A DNA stretch of 64,000 nt from JASGDN01 sp049840815 (GTDB lineage Bacteria; Chloroflexota; Chloroflexia; Thermomicrobiales; UBA6265), in contig JASGJI010000020.1 in NCBI GenBank assembly GCA_049840815.1, positions 184,882-248,881 on the forward strand, in the 5' to 3' direction. The notes below the pieces were generated by a model. That model was given only the letters and a program-made list of their open reading frames with translations, ran no database searches and was not told the origin of the DNA. The position numbers and the translations under genes were made by a program. Position 1 is the first letter of the stretch. Every line of letters begins with the position of its first letter. This document shows positions 33,253-40,873 of this stretch, piece by piece.

Positions 33253-34833
33253 GTGGCCATCTCCACCGCTCCTGCCCCATCCTCCCAGCCCGCACCGCTC
33301 GCCGTCGACATGCAGGGGATCGTCAAGCGCTTCCCCGGCGTTGTCGCCAACGATGGCATCACGCTCCAGGTTCGCAAGAGCGAGATTCACGCCCTGCTGG
33401 GTGAAAACGGCGCAGGCAAGTCCACCCTGATGAACATCCTCTTCGGGCTCTATGCGCCGGACGAGGGTGAGATTCGCATCAATGGCACCGCGGCCCACTT
33501 TTCCGGCCCACGCGACGCGGTCGAAGCCGGCCTCGGCATGGTGCACCAGCACTTCATGCTCATCCCCCGCTTCACGGTGACGGAGAACGTCATCCTGGGG
33601 AACGAGGGGTCCGGACTTGCCCTCGACCGGGGCGCGGCGGCCAGCAAGGTGGCCGAAATCGCCCAGTCCTACGGCCTCGCCGTCGATCCCGACGCCCGCG
33701 TGCAGGACATTTCGGTCGGCCTTCAGCAGCGTGTCGAGATCCTGCGTGCCCTCTATCAGGGCAGCCAGATCCTCATCCTCGACGAGCCGACCGCCCTCCT
33801 TACCCCGCAGGAGGTGGAAGATCTCTACGGCATCCTCCGCCAGCTGAAGGAGGGCGGGACCACCGTCATCTTCATCACGCACAAGCTGCGGGAGATCGCC
33901 GCCATCAGCGATCGCGTCACCGTCATCCGGCGCGGCAAGACCATCGGCACAGTCGATACGGCAACGAGCACCGGCGCCCAGCTTGCCGAGATGATGGTCG
34001 GGCGTGAAGTCCTCCTGCGCGTCAATCGTCCGCCCGCCGCTCCTGGCGAGACGATCCTCAGCATGGACGGCATCACGTGCACGGGCGATCACGGCCAGAC
34101 GACACTGGATGTTCCGTCGCTCGGCCTGCGACGAGGCGAGATCCTCGGGATCTGCGGGGTGGAGGGCAATGGCCAGACGGAGCTGGTGGAAGTGCTCTCC
34201 GGCCTGCGCAAGCCGAACCGTGGCCACCTGATGACGAACGGCGCCGACATCGCCGGGAAGGACCCAAACGCCTTCCGAGAGGCCGGCATCTCCTACATTC
34301 CGGAGGATCGCCACGGACGGGGCCTCGTGCTGGACTTCCCGTTGTGGGAGAACACACTGCTGGGCAACACGAATCGCCGCAGCTTCGCGGCCAGCGGCAT
34401 CGTGAAGGGCGGCGCCATTCGCTCGCTCACGCGCAAGCTGATGGATGCCTTCGACGTCCGCGCCCCGAACCCGCAGACCCCGGCCCGGGCACTCTCCGGC
34501 GGCAATCAGCAGAAACTGATCATCGCGCGGGAACTGGAACGCGATCCGGATATCCTGCTCGCCATCCAGCCGACGCGCGGCCTCGATGTCGGCGCCATCG
34601 AGTTCGTCCACCGCAAGATCGTGGAGACGCGCGATGCCGGCAAGGCGGTCCTCCTGCTCTCCTTCGATCTCGACGAGATCCTGGACCTCAGCGATCGCAT
34701 CGCCGTGCTCTATCAGGGACGCATTGCGGGCGAGTTCCTGAGCGGCCAGGTCTCCCGCACCGAGCTCGGCCTCTTCATGGGCGGGCGCACCAATGAGGAG
34801 CATGCCAATGCTGTCGAATCAGCGACTGCGTAG
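33253..34833 (+). CDS. nucleoside ABC transporter ATP-binding protein (two ABC domains)
   Basis: 526-residue double ATPase of the sugar/nucleoside importer type (MglA/NupA-like). First domain: Walker A GENGAGKST (about 50-58), signature VGLQQRVEILRAL, Walker B ILILDEPTALL. Second domain: Walker-A-equivalent GVEGNGQTE, which is degenerate as usual in this family, signature LSGGNQQKLIIAREL, and Walker B replaced by ILLAIQPTRGLD. The GTG start at 33253 has GAGGAG upstream. The 3' end overlaps the first permease by 26 bases, indicating coupled translation. Confidence 0.94.
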   Translation: MAISTAPAPSSQPAPLAVDMQGIVKRFPGVVANDGITLQVRKSEIHALLGENGAGKSTLMNILFGLYAPDEGEIRINGTAAHFSGPRDAVEAGLGMVHQHFMLIPRFTVTENVILGNEGSGLALDRGAAASKVAEIAQSYGLAVDPDARVQDISVGLQQRVEILRALYQGSQILILDEPTALLTPQEVEDLYGILRQLKEGGTTVIFITHKLREIAAISDRVTVIRRGKTIGTVDTATSTGAQLAEMMVGREVLLRVNRPPAAPGETILSMDGITCTGDHGQTTLDVPSLGLRRGEILGICGVEGNGQTELVEVLSGLRKPNRGHLMTNGADIAGKDPNAFREAGISYIPEDRHGRGLVLDFPLWENTLLGNTNRRSFAASGIVKGGAIRSLTRKLMDAFDVRAPNPQTPARALSGGNQQKLIIARELERDPDILLAIQPTRGLDVGAIEFVHRKIVETRDAGKAVLLLSFDLDEILDLSDRIAVLYQGRIAGEFLSGQVSRTELGLFMGGRTNEEHANAVESATA

Positions 34834-35947
34834 GTCGCTCACCGGCGTCCTGACCTCGGTCGCGGCCATCGTCGCGGCGTTGCTAGTCGGTGCGCTCGTC
34901 ATCAAGTTCGCGGGCAGCGATCCGCTGAAGGCCTACAACGGCCTGCTCGACGGTTCGATCCGCAGCAAGCGGGCGATCGGCGAGACGCTCGTCTACGGCT
35001 CGCCGCTGATCCTCGGCGGCCTCGCGTTCGCCATCGCGGCCAAGGCCGGGCTCTTCAACATCGGCATCGAAGGGCAGCTGGTGATGGGCGGCTTCGCGGC
35101 GGCGCTCGTCGGCGCGTGGGATCTCGGCCTGCCAGCCCCGCTCTACCTGCCCCTGTGCATCGTCGCCGCCATCGTCGCGGGCGGTATCTGGGGTATGATC
35201 CCCGGCTTCCTCCGCGCGAAAACCGGCGCCCATGAGGTCATCTCGACCATCATGCTGAACTACCTCGCCTTTCGCCTCATCACGTACCTGATCCAGAAAG
35301 GCAGCTCCTGGCTCCCGGTCGACCCCGCCCTCCAGGCGACCAAGAAGGTCGATCCGGCCGCCCGACTGCCGAAGATCCTCGATGGCACGCGCGTCCACGC
35401 CGGCATCCTCATCGCTGTTGGGTGCGCCATCCTGCTTTGGTTCATCCTCACGAAGACGACGTTCGGCTACAAGGTCCGCACGGTCGGCCTCTCGCGGGGG
35501 GCGGCAGACTACGGCGGCATCAAGTGGGGCCTCACCGTCACTCTCGCGATGACGATCTCCGGTGCCCTGGCCGGATTGGCCGGAGCTGGCGAATCCCTCG
35601 GTCTCCAGGGACGGCATCTTGCCGCGCCCCCGGGCTATGGCTACACCGCCATTGCCGTTGGGCTTGTCGGCCAGAACAATCCCATCGGCATCCTGCTCTC
35701 CGGACTCCTCTTCGGCATGCTGAGCGCCGGTGCATCGCAGATGCAGGCCCAGGCCGACATCTCCAAGGAGATCGTTGCCGTCCTCCAGGGCCTCATCATC
35801 CTCGCCGTCGCCGCCACCTCGGTCGCGGGCCGGCTTTCCTTCTTTCAGCGCTTCGCGAAGCCGCCTGCTTCCGGCGGCGACCGGTCCTCCGAGATCGGGA
35901 CCGAACCCGAGGTCGAGATTCCGCCGAAGCCTTCTGCCGTCATCTAG
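34808..35947 (+). CDS. nucleoside ABC transporter permease 1
   Basis: 379-residue integral membrane protein of the BPD_transp_2 family with about 8-10 helices. AKAGLFNIGIEGQLVMGGFAAA and AHEVISTIMLNYLAF are the typical loops of nucleoside permeases (NupB/YufP-like). The ATG at 34808 (MLSNQRLRRSL) is preferred to 34802 because GAGGAG (34795-34800) then sits at a normal distance. It overlaps the ATPase gene. The tail after the last helix is hydrophilic and Pro-rich. Confidence 0.92.
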   Translation: MLSNQRLRRSLTGVLTSVAAIVAALLVGALVIKFAGSDPLKAYNGLLDGSIRSKRAIGETLVYGSPLILGGLAFAIAAKAGLFNIGIEGQLVMGGFAAALVGAWDLGLPAPLYLPLCIVAAIVAGGIWGMIPGFLRAKTGAHEVISTIMLNYLAFRLITYLIQKGSSWLPVDPALQATKKVDPAARLPKILDGTRVHAGILIAVGCAILLWFILTKTTFGYKVRTVGLSRGAADYGGIKWGLTVTLAMTISGALAGLAGAGESLGLQGRHLAAPPGYGYTAIAVGLVGQNNPIGILLSGLLFGMLSAGASQMQAQADISKEIVAVLQGLIILAVAATSVAGRLSFFQRFAKPPASGGDRSSEIGTEPEVEIPPKPSAVI

Positions 35948-36008
35948 TAGCTGCCATCACCATCGGCGCAGCCTCCACCTGCGCGCTCCGTCAGAAGGGA
36001 AGCCGGAC

Positions 36009-36893
36009 GTGGGAGACTTCTTTACCATCGCTCTCGTCACCGCCATCCTCCGCACCACCACGCCGCTGCTCTTCACGGCGCTTGGGGGGCTCCTCTCCGA
36101 ACGCTCCGGCGTGATGAACATCGGTCTCGAAGGCATGATGCTGATTGGCGCATTCTTCGCCGTCGCCGGATCGCACTGGACCGGAAGTCCCTGGTTCGGC
36201 CTGATCTTCGCGGTCATCGCGTCGGGTGCGACCGCCGCCGTGCACGCCGTGTGGTGCATCGCCTTCCGTGCCAACCAGATCGTGGCCGGCACCGCGATCA
36301 ACCTCATCGCGGGCGGCCTCACCGCCTTCATGGTGCAGACGATCTGGGGCAAGGCCGGCGGCAGCGACTACGTGACGAAGCTGCCGAACCTCGCGAGCGG
36401 CGTCAGCATCCTGCTGCCCCTCGCCTTCATCCTTGTCCCGATCGTGCAATGGTTCCTCTTCTATACCAAGCCGGGCCTGCATGTGATGGCTGCGGGAGAG
36501 CAACCGCAGGCAGCCGAAAGCGTAGGCATTGATGTCAACCTCCATCGCTACGCCGCCGTGATCGTCGGAGGCATGCTCGCGGGTCTTGGTGGCGCATTCC
36601 TGTCCATCGGCGATCTCTCCTACTTCACGCTCGACATGACGGCAGGGCGGGGATTCATCGCCCTCGCGGCGGTCATCTTCGGCGGGTGGATGCCCTTCGG
36701 CGTGCTCGGAGCCACCCTGCTCTTCGGCACGGCCCAGGCCGTGCAGATCCAGGGTCAGGCCACACCGGGCTTCCCGATCTCGTCCGATCTGCTCGTCGCG
36801 CTTCCATATCTCTTGACGCTCATCGCCATTACCGGCATTGTGCGGTCCGGGCAAGCGCCCGCAGGACTCGGAAAGCATGCGGTGTCTCACTGA
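36009..36893 (+). CDS. nucleoside ABC transporter permease 2
   Basis: 294-residue integral membrane protein, the second BPD_transp_2 permease (NupC/YufQ-like), with LLSERSGVMNIGLEGMMLIGAFFAV and ANQIVAGTAINLIAGGLTAF as the diagnostic loops. It begins at a GTG (36009, VGDFFTIALVTAILRTTTPLLFTALGG) with AAGGGAAG upstream; the open frame upstream overlaps permease 1 and is not coding. It completes the four-gene importer. Confidence 0.92.
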   Translation: MGDFFTIALVTAILRTTTPLLFTALGGLLSERSGVMNIGLEGMMLIGAFFAVAGSHWTGSPWFGLIFAVIASGATAAVHAVWCIAFRANQIVAGTAINLIAGGLTAFMVQTIWGKAGGSDYVTKLPNLASGVSILLPLAFILVPIVQWFLFYTKPGLHVMAAGEQPQAAESVGIDVNLHRYAAVIVGGMLAGLGGAFLSIGDLSYFTLDMTAGRGFIALAAVIFGGWMPFGVLGATLLFGTAQAVQIQGQATPGFPISSDLLVALPYLLTLIAITGIVRSGQAPAGLGKHAVSH

Positions 36894-36916
36894 CAAAATC
36901 GCGCTGCGTACACAAA

Positions 36917-36943
36917 TTGCACAAACGGCGTTCGTAGTAGAAT
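36917..36943 (+). promoter_or_regulatory. possible promoter of the NarL-type regulator gene
   Basis: TTGCAC (36917-36922) and TAGAAT (36938-36943) with a 15-base spacer, shorter than ideal. The hexamers match those before rplI. About 90 bases upstream of the ATG. Confidence 0.35.
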
Positions 36944-37030
36944 GGCCGTATCCTGTGGGAGGGATTGTGGGACGCGGGTTGTTGTCGTCCTGAAGAGCAC
37001 AACGCGAAAGCGCGTGAAGGTAGAAAAAAC

Positions 37031-37780
37031 ATGTCTGACACCGTGCGTGTGGTCGTTGTGGAGATGGAACCCATTTCCCGGCGGGGTCTGGTGGGAGTCC
37101 TGCAGGAAGCAGGTGGGATCGATGTGGTCGGCAGCGCGTCGACGGCATCCGATGCCTTCGCGCTGATCGACGAGACATCCCCTGATGTCGCGCTCGTTGG
37201 CACGACGGTCGCCGATTTCCCCGGTCTCGCCATGGCGACCGAGGTCCGGCGTCGCTATCCGGCGGTCCCCACCATCATTGTCACCGCGCAGGAAAGCGAT
37301 GATGAACTCTTCGGCGCCATCCGCGCGGGAGCAGCCGCATACTGCGGTCATGACGTCTCCGAGCAGACCCTGGTCGACCTGGCCATGCGAGCCGCGCGCG
37401 GCGAGTACGTCATCAACGAGCAGTTGCTGAGCAAGCCGTATGTCGCCGCCCGCGTGCTCGATCAGTTCCGCGTGAATGCGTCGGGCGATGTCGAACTCTC
37501 GAACGCCTTCATGCCACTCACCGACCGCGAGCTGGAAATCCTCCGGAAGGTCAGCGAAGGCCTGACGAATGCCGAGATCGGGTATGCGCTCGGCATCAGC
37601 GCCCAGACCGTGAAGAACCACGTCACGTCCATCCTCCGGAAGCTGGCCGTCAACGACCGCACTCAGGCCGTGGTCACCGCCCTCCGGCGCGGCTGGCTCA
37701 CCATCGATGGCACGACCCCTGGTGCCGAGGGCACGGGTGTCACCCCCACCCCGACCTCATACCTGGGACGCAGCAACTAG
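37031..37780 (+). CDS. NarL/LuxR-type regulator with degenerate receiver
   Basis: 249 residues: receiver-like domain (about 5-125) and a LuxR helix-turn-helix (about 160-215, LTDRELEILRKVSEGLTNAEIGYALGISAQTVKNHVTSILRKL). The receiver lacks its phosphorylation residues: the usual acidic pair reads EM (VVVVEMEP), the phosphoacceptor Asp is Gly (PDVALVGTTVADFPG), and the conserved Lys position reads His (AAYCGHD). It is therefore probably not controlled by phosphorylation. No kinase is nearby. The Thr/Pro-rich tail is unordered. The ATG at 37031 follows an A-rich leader. Target genes unknown. Confidence 0.88.
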   Translation: MSDTVRVVVVEMEPISRRGLVGVLQEAGGIDVVGSASTASDAFALIDETSPDVALVGTTVADFPGLAMATEVRRRYPAVPTIIVTAQESDDELFGAIRAGAAAYCGHDVSEQTLVDLAMRAARGEYVINEQLLSKPYVAARVLDQFRVNASGDVELSNAFMPLTDRELEILRKVSEGLTNAEIGYALGISAQTVKNHVTSILRKLAVNDRTQAVVTALRRGWLTIDGTTPGAEGTGVTPTPTSYLGRSN

Positions 37781-37800
37781 CATCCCGATCGTGAGATTGT

Positions 37801-37837
37801 CGACCCCGGCGGAGCACTCCCTGCACCGCCGGGGTCG
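37801..37837 (+). terminator. terminator-like hairpin after the regulator
   Basis: Perfect 12-bp stem CGACCCCGGCGG (37801-37812) with CCGCCGGGGTCG (37826-37837), 13-base loop, 20 bases after the stop. No T-run. Confidence 0.6.
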
Positions 37838-37900
37838 CGCGTTCTCCGCCTCGCTTCGCGTTGCGTGGAATGCATAGTTGGTGAAGGGATGTCGATCCTC

Positions 37901-37983
37901 TGCAGGGGACCGTCGTGCTGCGGACTTCATGTCATCCCAAGGTCTCAGCAGCAATCCGGGACGACATGAAGTCGTCCCCTACA
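37901..37983. repeat. 83-base inverted-repeat element, family copy B
   Basis: The ends TGCAGGGGAC and GTCCCCTACA are inverted repeats with one mismatch. Inside are GACTTCATGTC (37923-37933) and GACATGAAGTC (37963-37973), a perfect 11-bp inverted repeat, and GGGACGAC-ATGAA-GTCGTCCC (37958-37978). It lies in the 407-base gap before the CoxL-like gene, which holds no other recognisable feature. The end words recur at 24541-24594. Too small to encode anything; a MITE- or REP-like origin is possible. Confidence 0.5.
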
Positions 37984-38187
37984 AACGCAACGCGCTTGCA
38001 ACGCGCAGTTCGCAAGAAGCACCGCCGGGTCGTGCGTTCCCCACCTCGCGTCCCCTTGCATCCCTTGACGGAATCCCACCGCGCGGACACCATATGCGGA
38101 GATCACTGTGAACTGAGACTCGTTCGCACGGTCGATGGAATCATCCACTCCGGGCAACATCCCACCCGCTGGAAAGGGAATCTCCCC

Positions 38188-40542
38188 ATGGTCATGAGCA
38201 AGATGGTGGGCGCAACCGTCAAGCGCAAGGAAGATCCTCGCCTCATCACCGGCTCCTCCACGTACGTTGATGACGTTCCCCTCCCCGGTTGTCTCCATGC
38301 AGTCATCGCCCGCAGCCCCTACGCTCACGCCATCCTGAATGGCGTCGACACGGAGGCGGCGAGCCAGATGCCCGGCGTCGTGGTCGTCATCACCGCCGCA
38401 GATCTCCCTGCATACATGAAGAGCGCCGAGCTCGAAGGCGTGGGAGAGACGTCCGGCGAAGAGGAAGAGGATACCGACGACGCCAAGATCACCGTTCCGC
38501 CCATCCCGCCGCTGGCGAAAGGCAAGCTTCGCTTCGTGGGAGAGCCGGTTGCCGTCGTCGTCGCGGAAAGCAGGGCGCAGGCCGTCGATGCCGCCGAGTT
38601 GATCGACTTCGACGTGGAACTCCTCGATCCCGTGATCGACGTCTACGCAGCGATGGAAGATGGCTCGCCGCTGGTTCACGACGAGGTGAAGCAGAACATC
38701 GGCGGTCGCCTTGGCGGCCCGCGTGGCGGCGATGTCGATGCCGCCTTCGCAGCGGCCCCGGTCACGATCAAGGAGCGCATCCGCAGTCAGCGCCTGAACG
38801 CCGTCCCGATGGAGGGCCGCGCCGTCGCCGCGACGGTCGATCCATTGACGCGCGGCCTCGTCGTCTGGACCTCCACCCAGGCACCGCACTGGAACCGCAA
38901 CGGAATCGCGGAGGCGCTCGGCCTCAGCCAGAACCAGGTCCGCTGCATCGCGCCAGAAGTCGGCGGCGGTTTCGGCCAGAAGATCGGCGCGTATCAGGAG
39001 GACTTCCTGATCGCCGCCCTGGCCTACAAGCTGAAGCGGCCCGTGAAGTGGATCGAAACCCGCTCCGAGAACCTGCTGAGCAGCAACTGTGGACGCAACC
39101 AGTGGATCGACATCGAGGCGGCAGCGGAGGCCGATGGCAAGATCACCGCGCTTCGCGCCACCTGCGTGGTCGATCTCGGCGCGTATCCACGCGGACTTGG
39201 CCTCGGTGGCTCGACGTTCATCATGTCCACCGGCTGCTACGACATTCCCGCCATCGATTACAACATCGTCAGCGTGTACACCAACACCGCCATCAACGGC
39301 GCGTACCGTGGCGCGGGGCGTCCGGAAGCGGCGTACTACATCGAGCGCGTGGTCGATCTGATCGCCGACGCGGCCGGGCTGGACCCGATCGAGGTGCGCC
39401 GCCGCAACTTCCTCCAGCCGGAGCAGTTCCCGTTCAAGACGCTCGCCGGCCCGACCTACGACACCGGCGATTATGAAAAGCCGCTGGACAAGGTCGTGGA
39501 CATCGCCGGATACGCCGCACTCCGCAAGGAGCAGGAGGAACTGCGCAAGCAGGGCCGCTACCTCGGCATCGGCATTGCCACCTACGTGGAGATCTGCGGC
39601 TTCGGCCCGTACGAAAGCTCGACCGTCCGCGTGGAACCGAGTGGCGCGGTGACGATCTTCACCGGTATCTCTCCGCATGGCCAGGGCCAGGAGACCACCT
39701 TCGCCCAGATGGCCGCCGACGAGATCGGCGCGGACTTCGAGTCCGTGATCGTCAATCACGGCGACACTGGCAACACGCCGCAGGGCAATGGCACCATGGG
39801 CAGCCGCGGCCTCGCGGTCGGTGGCGCGGCGCTGATGATCTCGCTGGGCAAGATCCAGGAGAAAGCTAAGCGCATCGCCGCCCAGCTCCTTGAGGCGGCC
39901 GTCGAAGACATCGAAATCGAGGGCGGCAAGTACCGCGTGAAGGGTGTTCCCGGCGAGGGTCTGACGCTCGGTGACATCGCCGCGAAGGCATACAGTGGCG
40001 CTCTCCCCTCCGACTTCGACGCCGGGCTGGAGACCACCGACTTCTTCCGGCCCGCCGACGCCACCTTCCCGTTCGGCGCGCACATCGCGGTCGTGGAGAT
40101 CCTGCCAGAGACCGGCGACGTCAAGTTCCTGCGCTATGTCTCGGTGGACGACTGCGGACCGATCATGAGTCCGATGCTCGTCACCGGGCAGGTCCACGGC
40201 GGCCTCGCACAGGGCATCGGCCAGGCGCTCTTCGAGGAAATGCACTACGACGAGAACGGCGAACTGCTGACTGGCACGCTGAATGACTACGTCATGCCGC
40301 GTGCGATCAATTTCCCGGAGTTCGAGACCCATCACACCACCACGCCGACCTACATCAACCCAATGGGTGTGAAGGGCATCGGCGAGGCCGCGACCATCGG
40401 CGCGACGCCGGCTACCGTCAGCGCTGTGGTCGATGCGCTGAAGCCATGGGGCATCACCCATCTCGACATGCCGTTGCTGCCCCAGAAGATCTGGGCCGCG
40501 ATCCGCGAGGCCGAGGCGAACCAGGCAACCGCCGCCGACTGA
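38188..40542 (+). CDS. CoxL-like molybdenum hydroxylase large subunit (form II)
   Basis: 784-residue large subunit of the xanthine dehydrogenase/aerobic CO dehydrogenase family, which binds the molybdopterin-cytosine cofactor. N-terminal a/b hammerhead: GSSTYVDDVPLPGCLHAVIARSPYAHA; cofactor regions: EVGGGFGQKIGAYQEDF, AYRGAGRPEA (about residues 372-381), GQGQETTFAQMAADEIG, and the catalytic-Glu region KGIGEAATIGATPA (about 732-745). The active-site loop is AYRGAGR (form II), not AYxCSFR of true CO dehydrogenase, so the substrate is unknown. No small FeS or medium FAD subunit gene is adjacent. Start at 38188 (AAGGGAA upstream); 38194 is possible. An acidic insert lies near residues 85-100. Confidence 0.92.
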   Translation: MVMSKMVGATVKRKEDPRLITGSSTYVDDVPLPGCLHAVIARSPYAHAILNGVDTEAASQMPGVVVVITAADLPAYMKSAELEGVGETSGEEEEDTDDAKITVPPIPPLAKGKLRFVGEPVAVVVAESRAQAVDAAELIDFDVELLDPVIDVYAAMEDGSPLVHDEVKQNIGGRLGGPRGGDVDAAFAAAPVTIKERIRSQRLNAVPMEGRAVAATVDPLTRGLVVWTSTQAPHWNRNGIAEALGLSQNQVRCIAPEVGGGFGQKIGAYQEDFLIAALAYKLKRPVKWIETRSENLLSSNCGRNQWIDIEAAAEADGKITALRATCVVDLGAYPRGLGLGGSTFIMSTGCYDIPAIDYNIVSVYTNTAINGAYRGAGRPEAAYYIERVVDLIADAAGLDPIEVRRRNFLQPEQFPFKTLAGPTYDTGDYEKPLDKVVDIAGYAALRKEQEELRKQGRYLGIGIATYVEICGFGPYESSTVRVEPSGAVTIFTGISPHGQGQETTFAQMAADEIGADFESVIVNHGDTGNTPQGNGTMGSRGLAVGGAALMISLGKIQEKAKRIAAQLLEAAVEDIEIEGGKYRVKGVPGEGLTLGDIAAKAYSGALPSDFDAGLETTDFFRPADATFPFGAHIAVVEILPETGDVKFLRYVSVDDCGPIMSPMLVTGQVHGGLAQGIGQALFEEMHYDENGELLTGTLNDYVMPRAINFPEFETHHTTTPTYINPMGVKGIGEAATIGATPATVSAVVDALKPWGITHLDMPLLPQKIWAAIREAEANQATAAD

Positions 40543-40564
40543 TTCCGCATCAACCGTCGCCGCC

Positions 40565-40596
40565 CGAACACCCACGCCACATGGCGTGGGTGTTCG
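40565..40596 (+). terminator. terminator-like hairpin after the CoxL-like gene
   Basis: Perfect 15-bp stem CGAACACCCACGCCA (40565-40579) with TGGCGTGGGTGTTCG (40582-40596), two-base loop, 22 bases after the stop. No T-run. Confidence 0.6.
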
Positions 40597-40745
40597 CGTT
40601 GGTTCCCCTCGCAGGCGAACGCCACGCATGCAGACCCCTGCGCGTCTCCATGAACGGCCCCGTCGATTGCCCAGGTACGGCATTCGTCCAGCAAGACAGC
40701 GGCAGATGGCGGTGTCCGAGCGTGAAACCGGTCAAGCCACCATTC

Positions 40746-40769
40746 CTGAACCCCGGTTCAGCTTTTTTT
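40746..40769 (+). terminator. conventional intrinsic terminator upstream of the GT39-like gene
   Basis: CTGAACC (40746-40752), CC loop, GGTTCAG (40755-40761), then C and seven T (40763-40769). It is the clearest Rho-independent terminator of the left part, yet no gene ends nearby: the CoxL gene already has a hairpin 150 bases earlier. It may end a small transcript or act as a leader attenuator of the next gene. The rest of the 331-base gap (40543-40873) shows no gene. Confidence 0.6.
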
Positions 40770-40873
40770 CAGCGTCTCCACAGGAATCCCCACACCCATC
40801 GGAAGACCGCAGCCGTATATCCGCTTCGATGGCGATGTTGGGCGCCACCGTGGACTGGATCAGGCGAGCGAGC

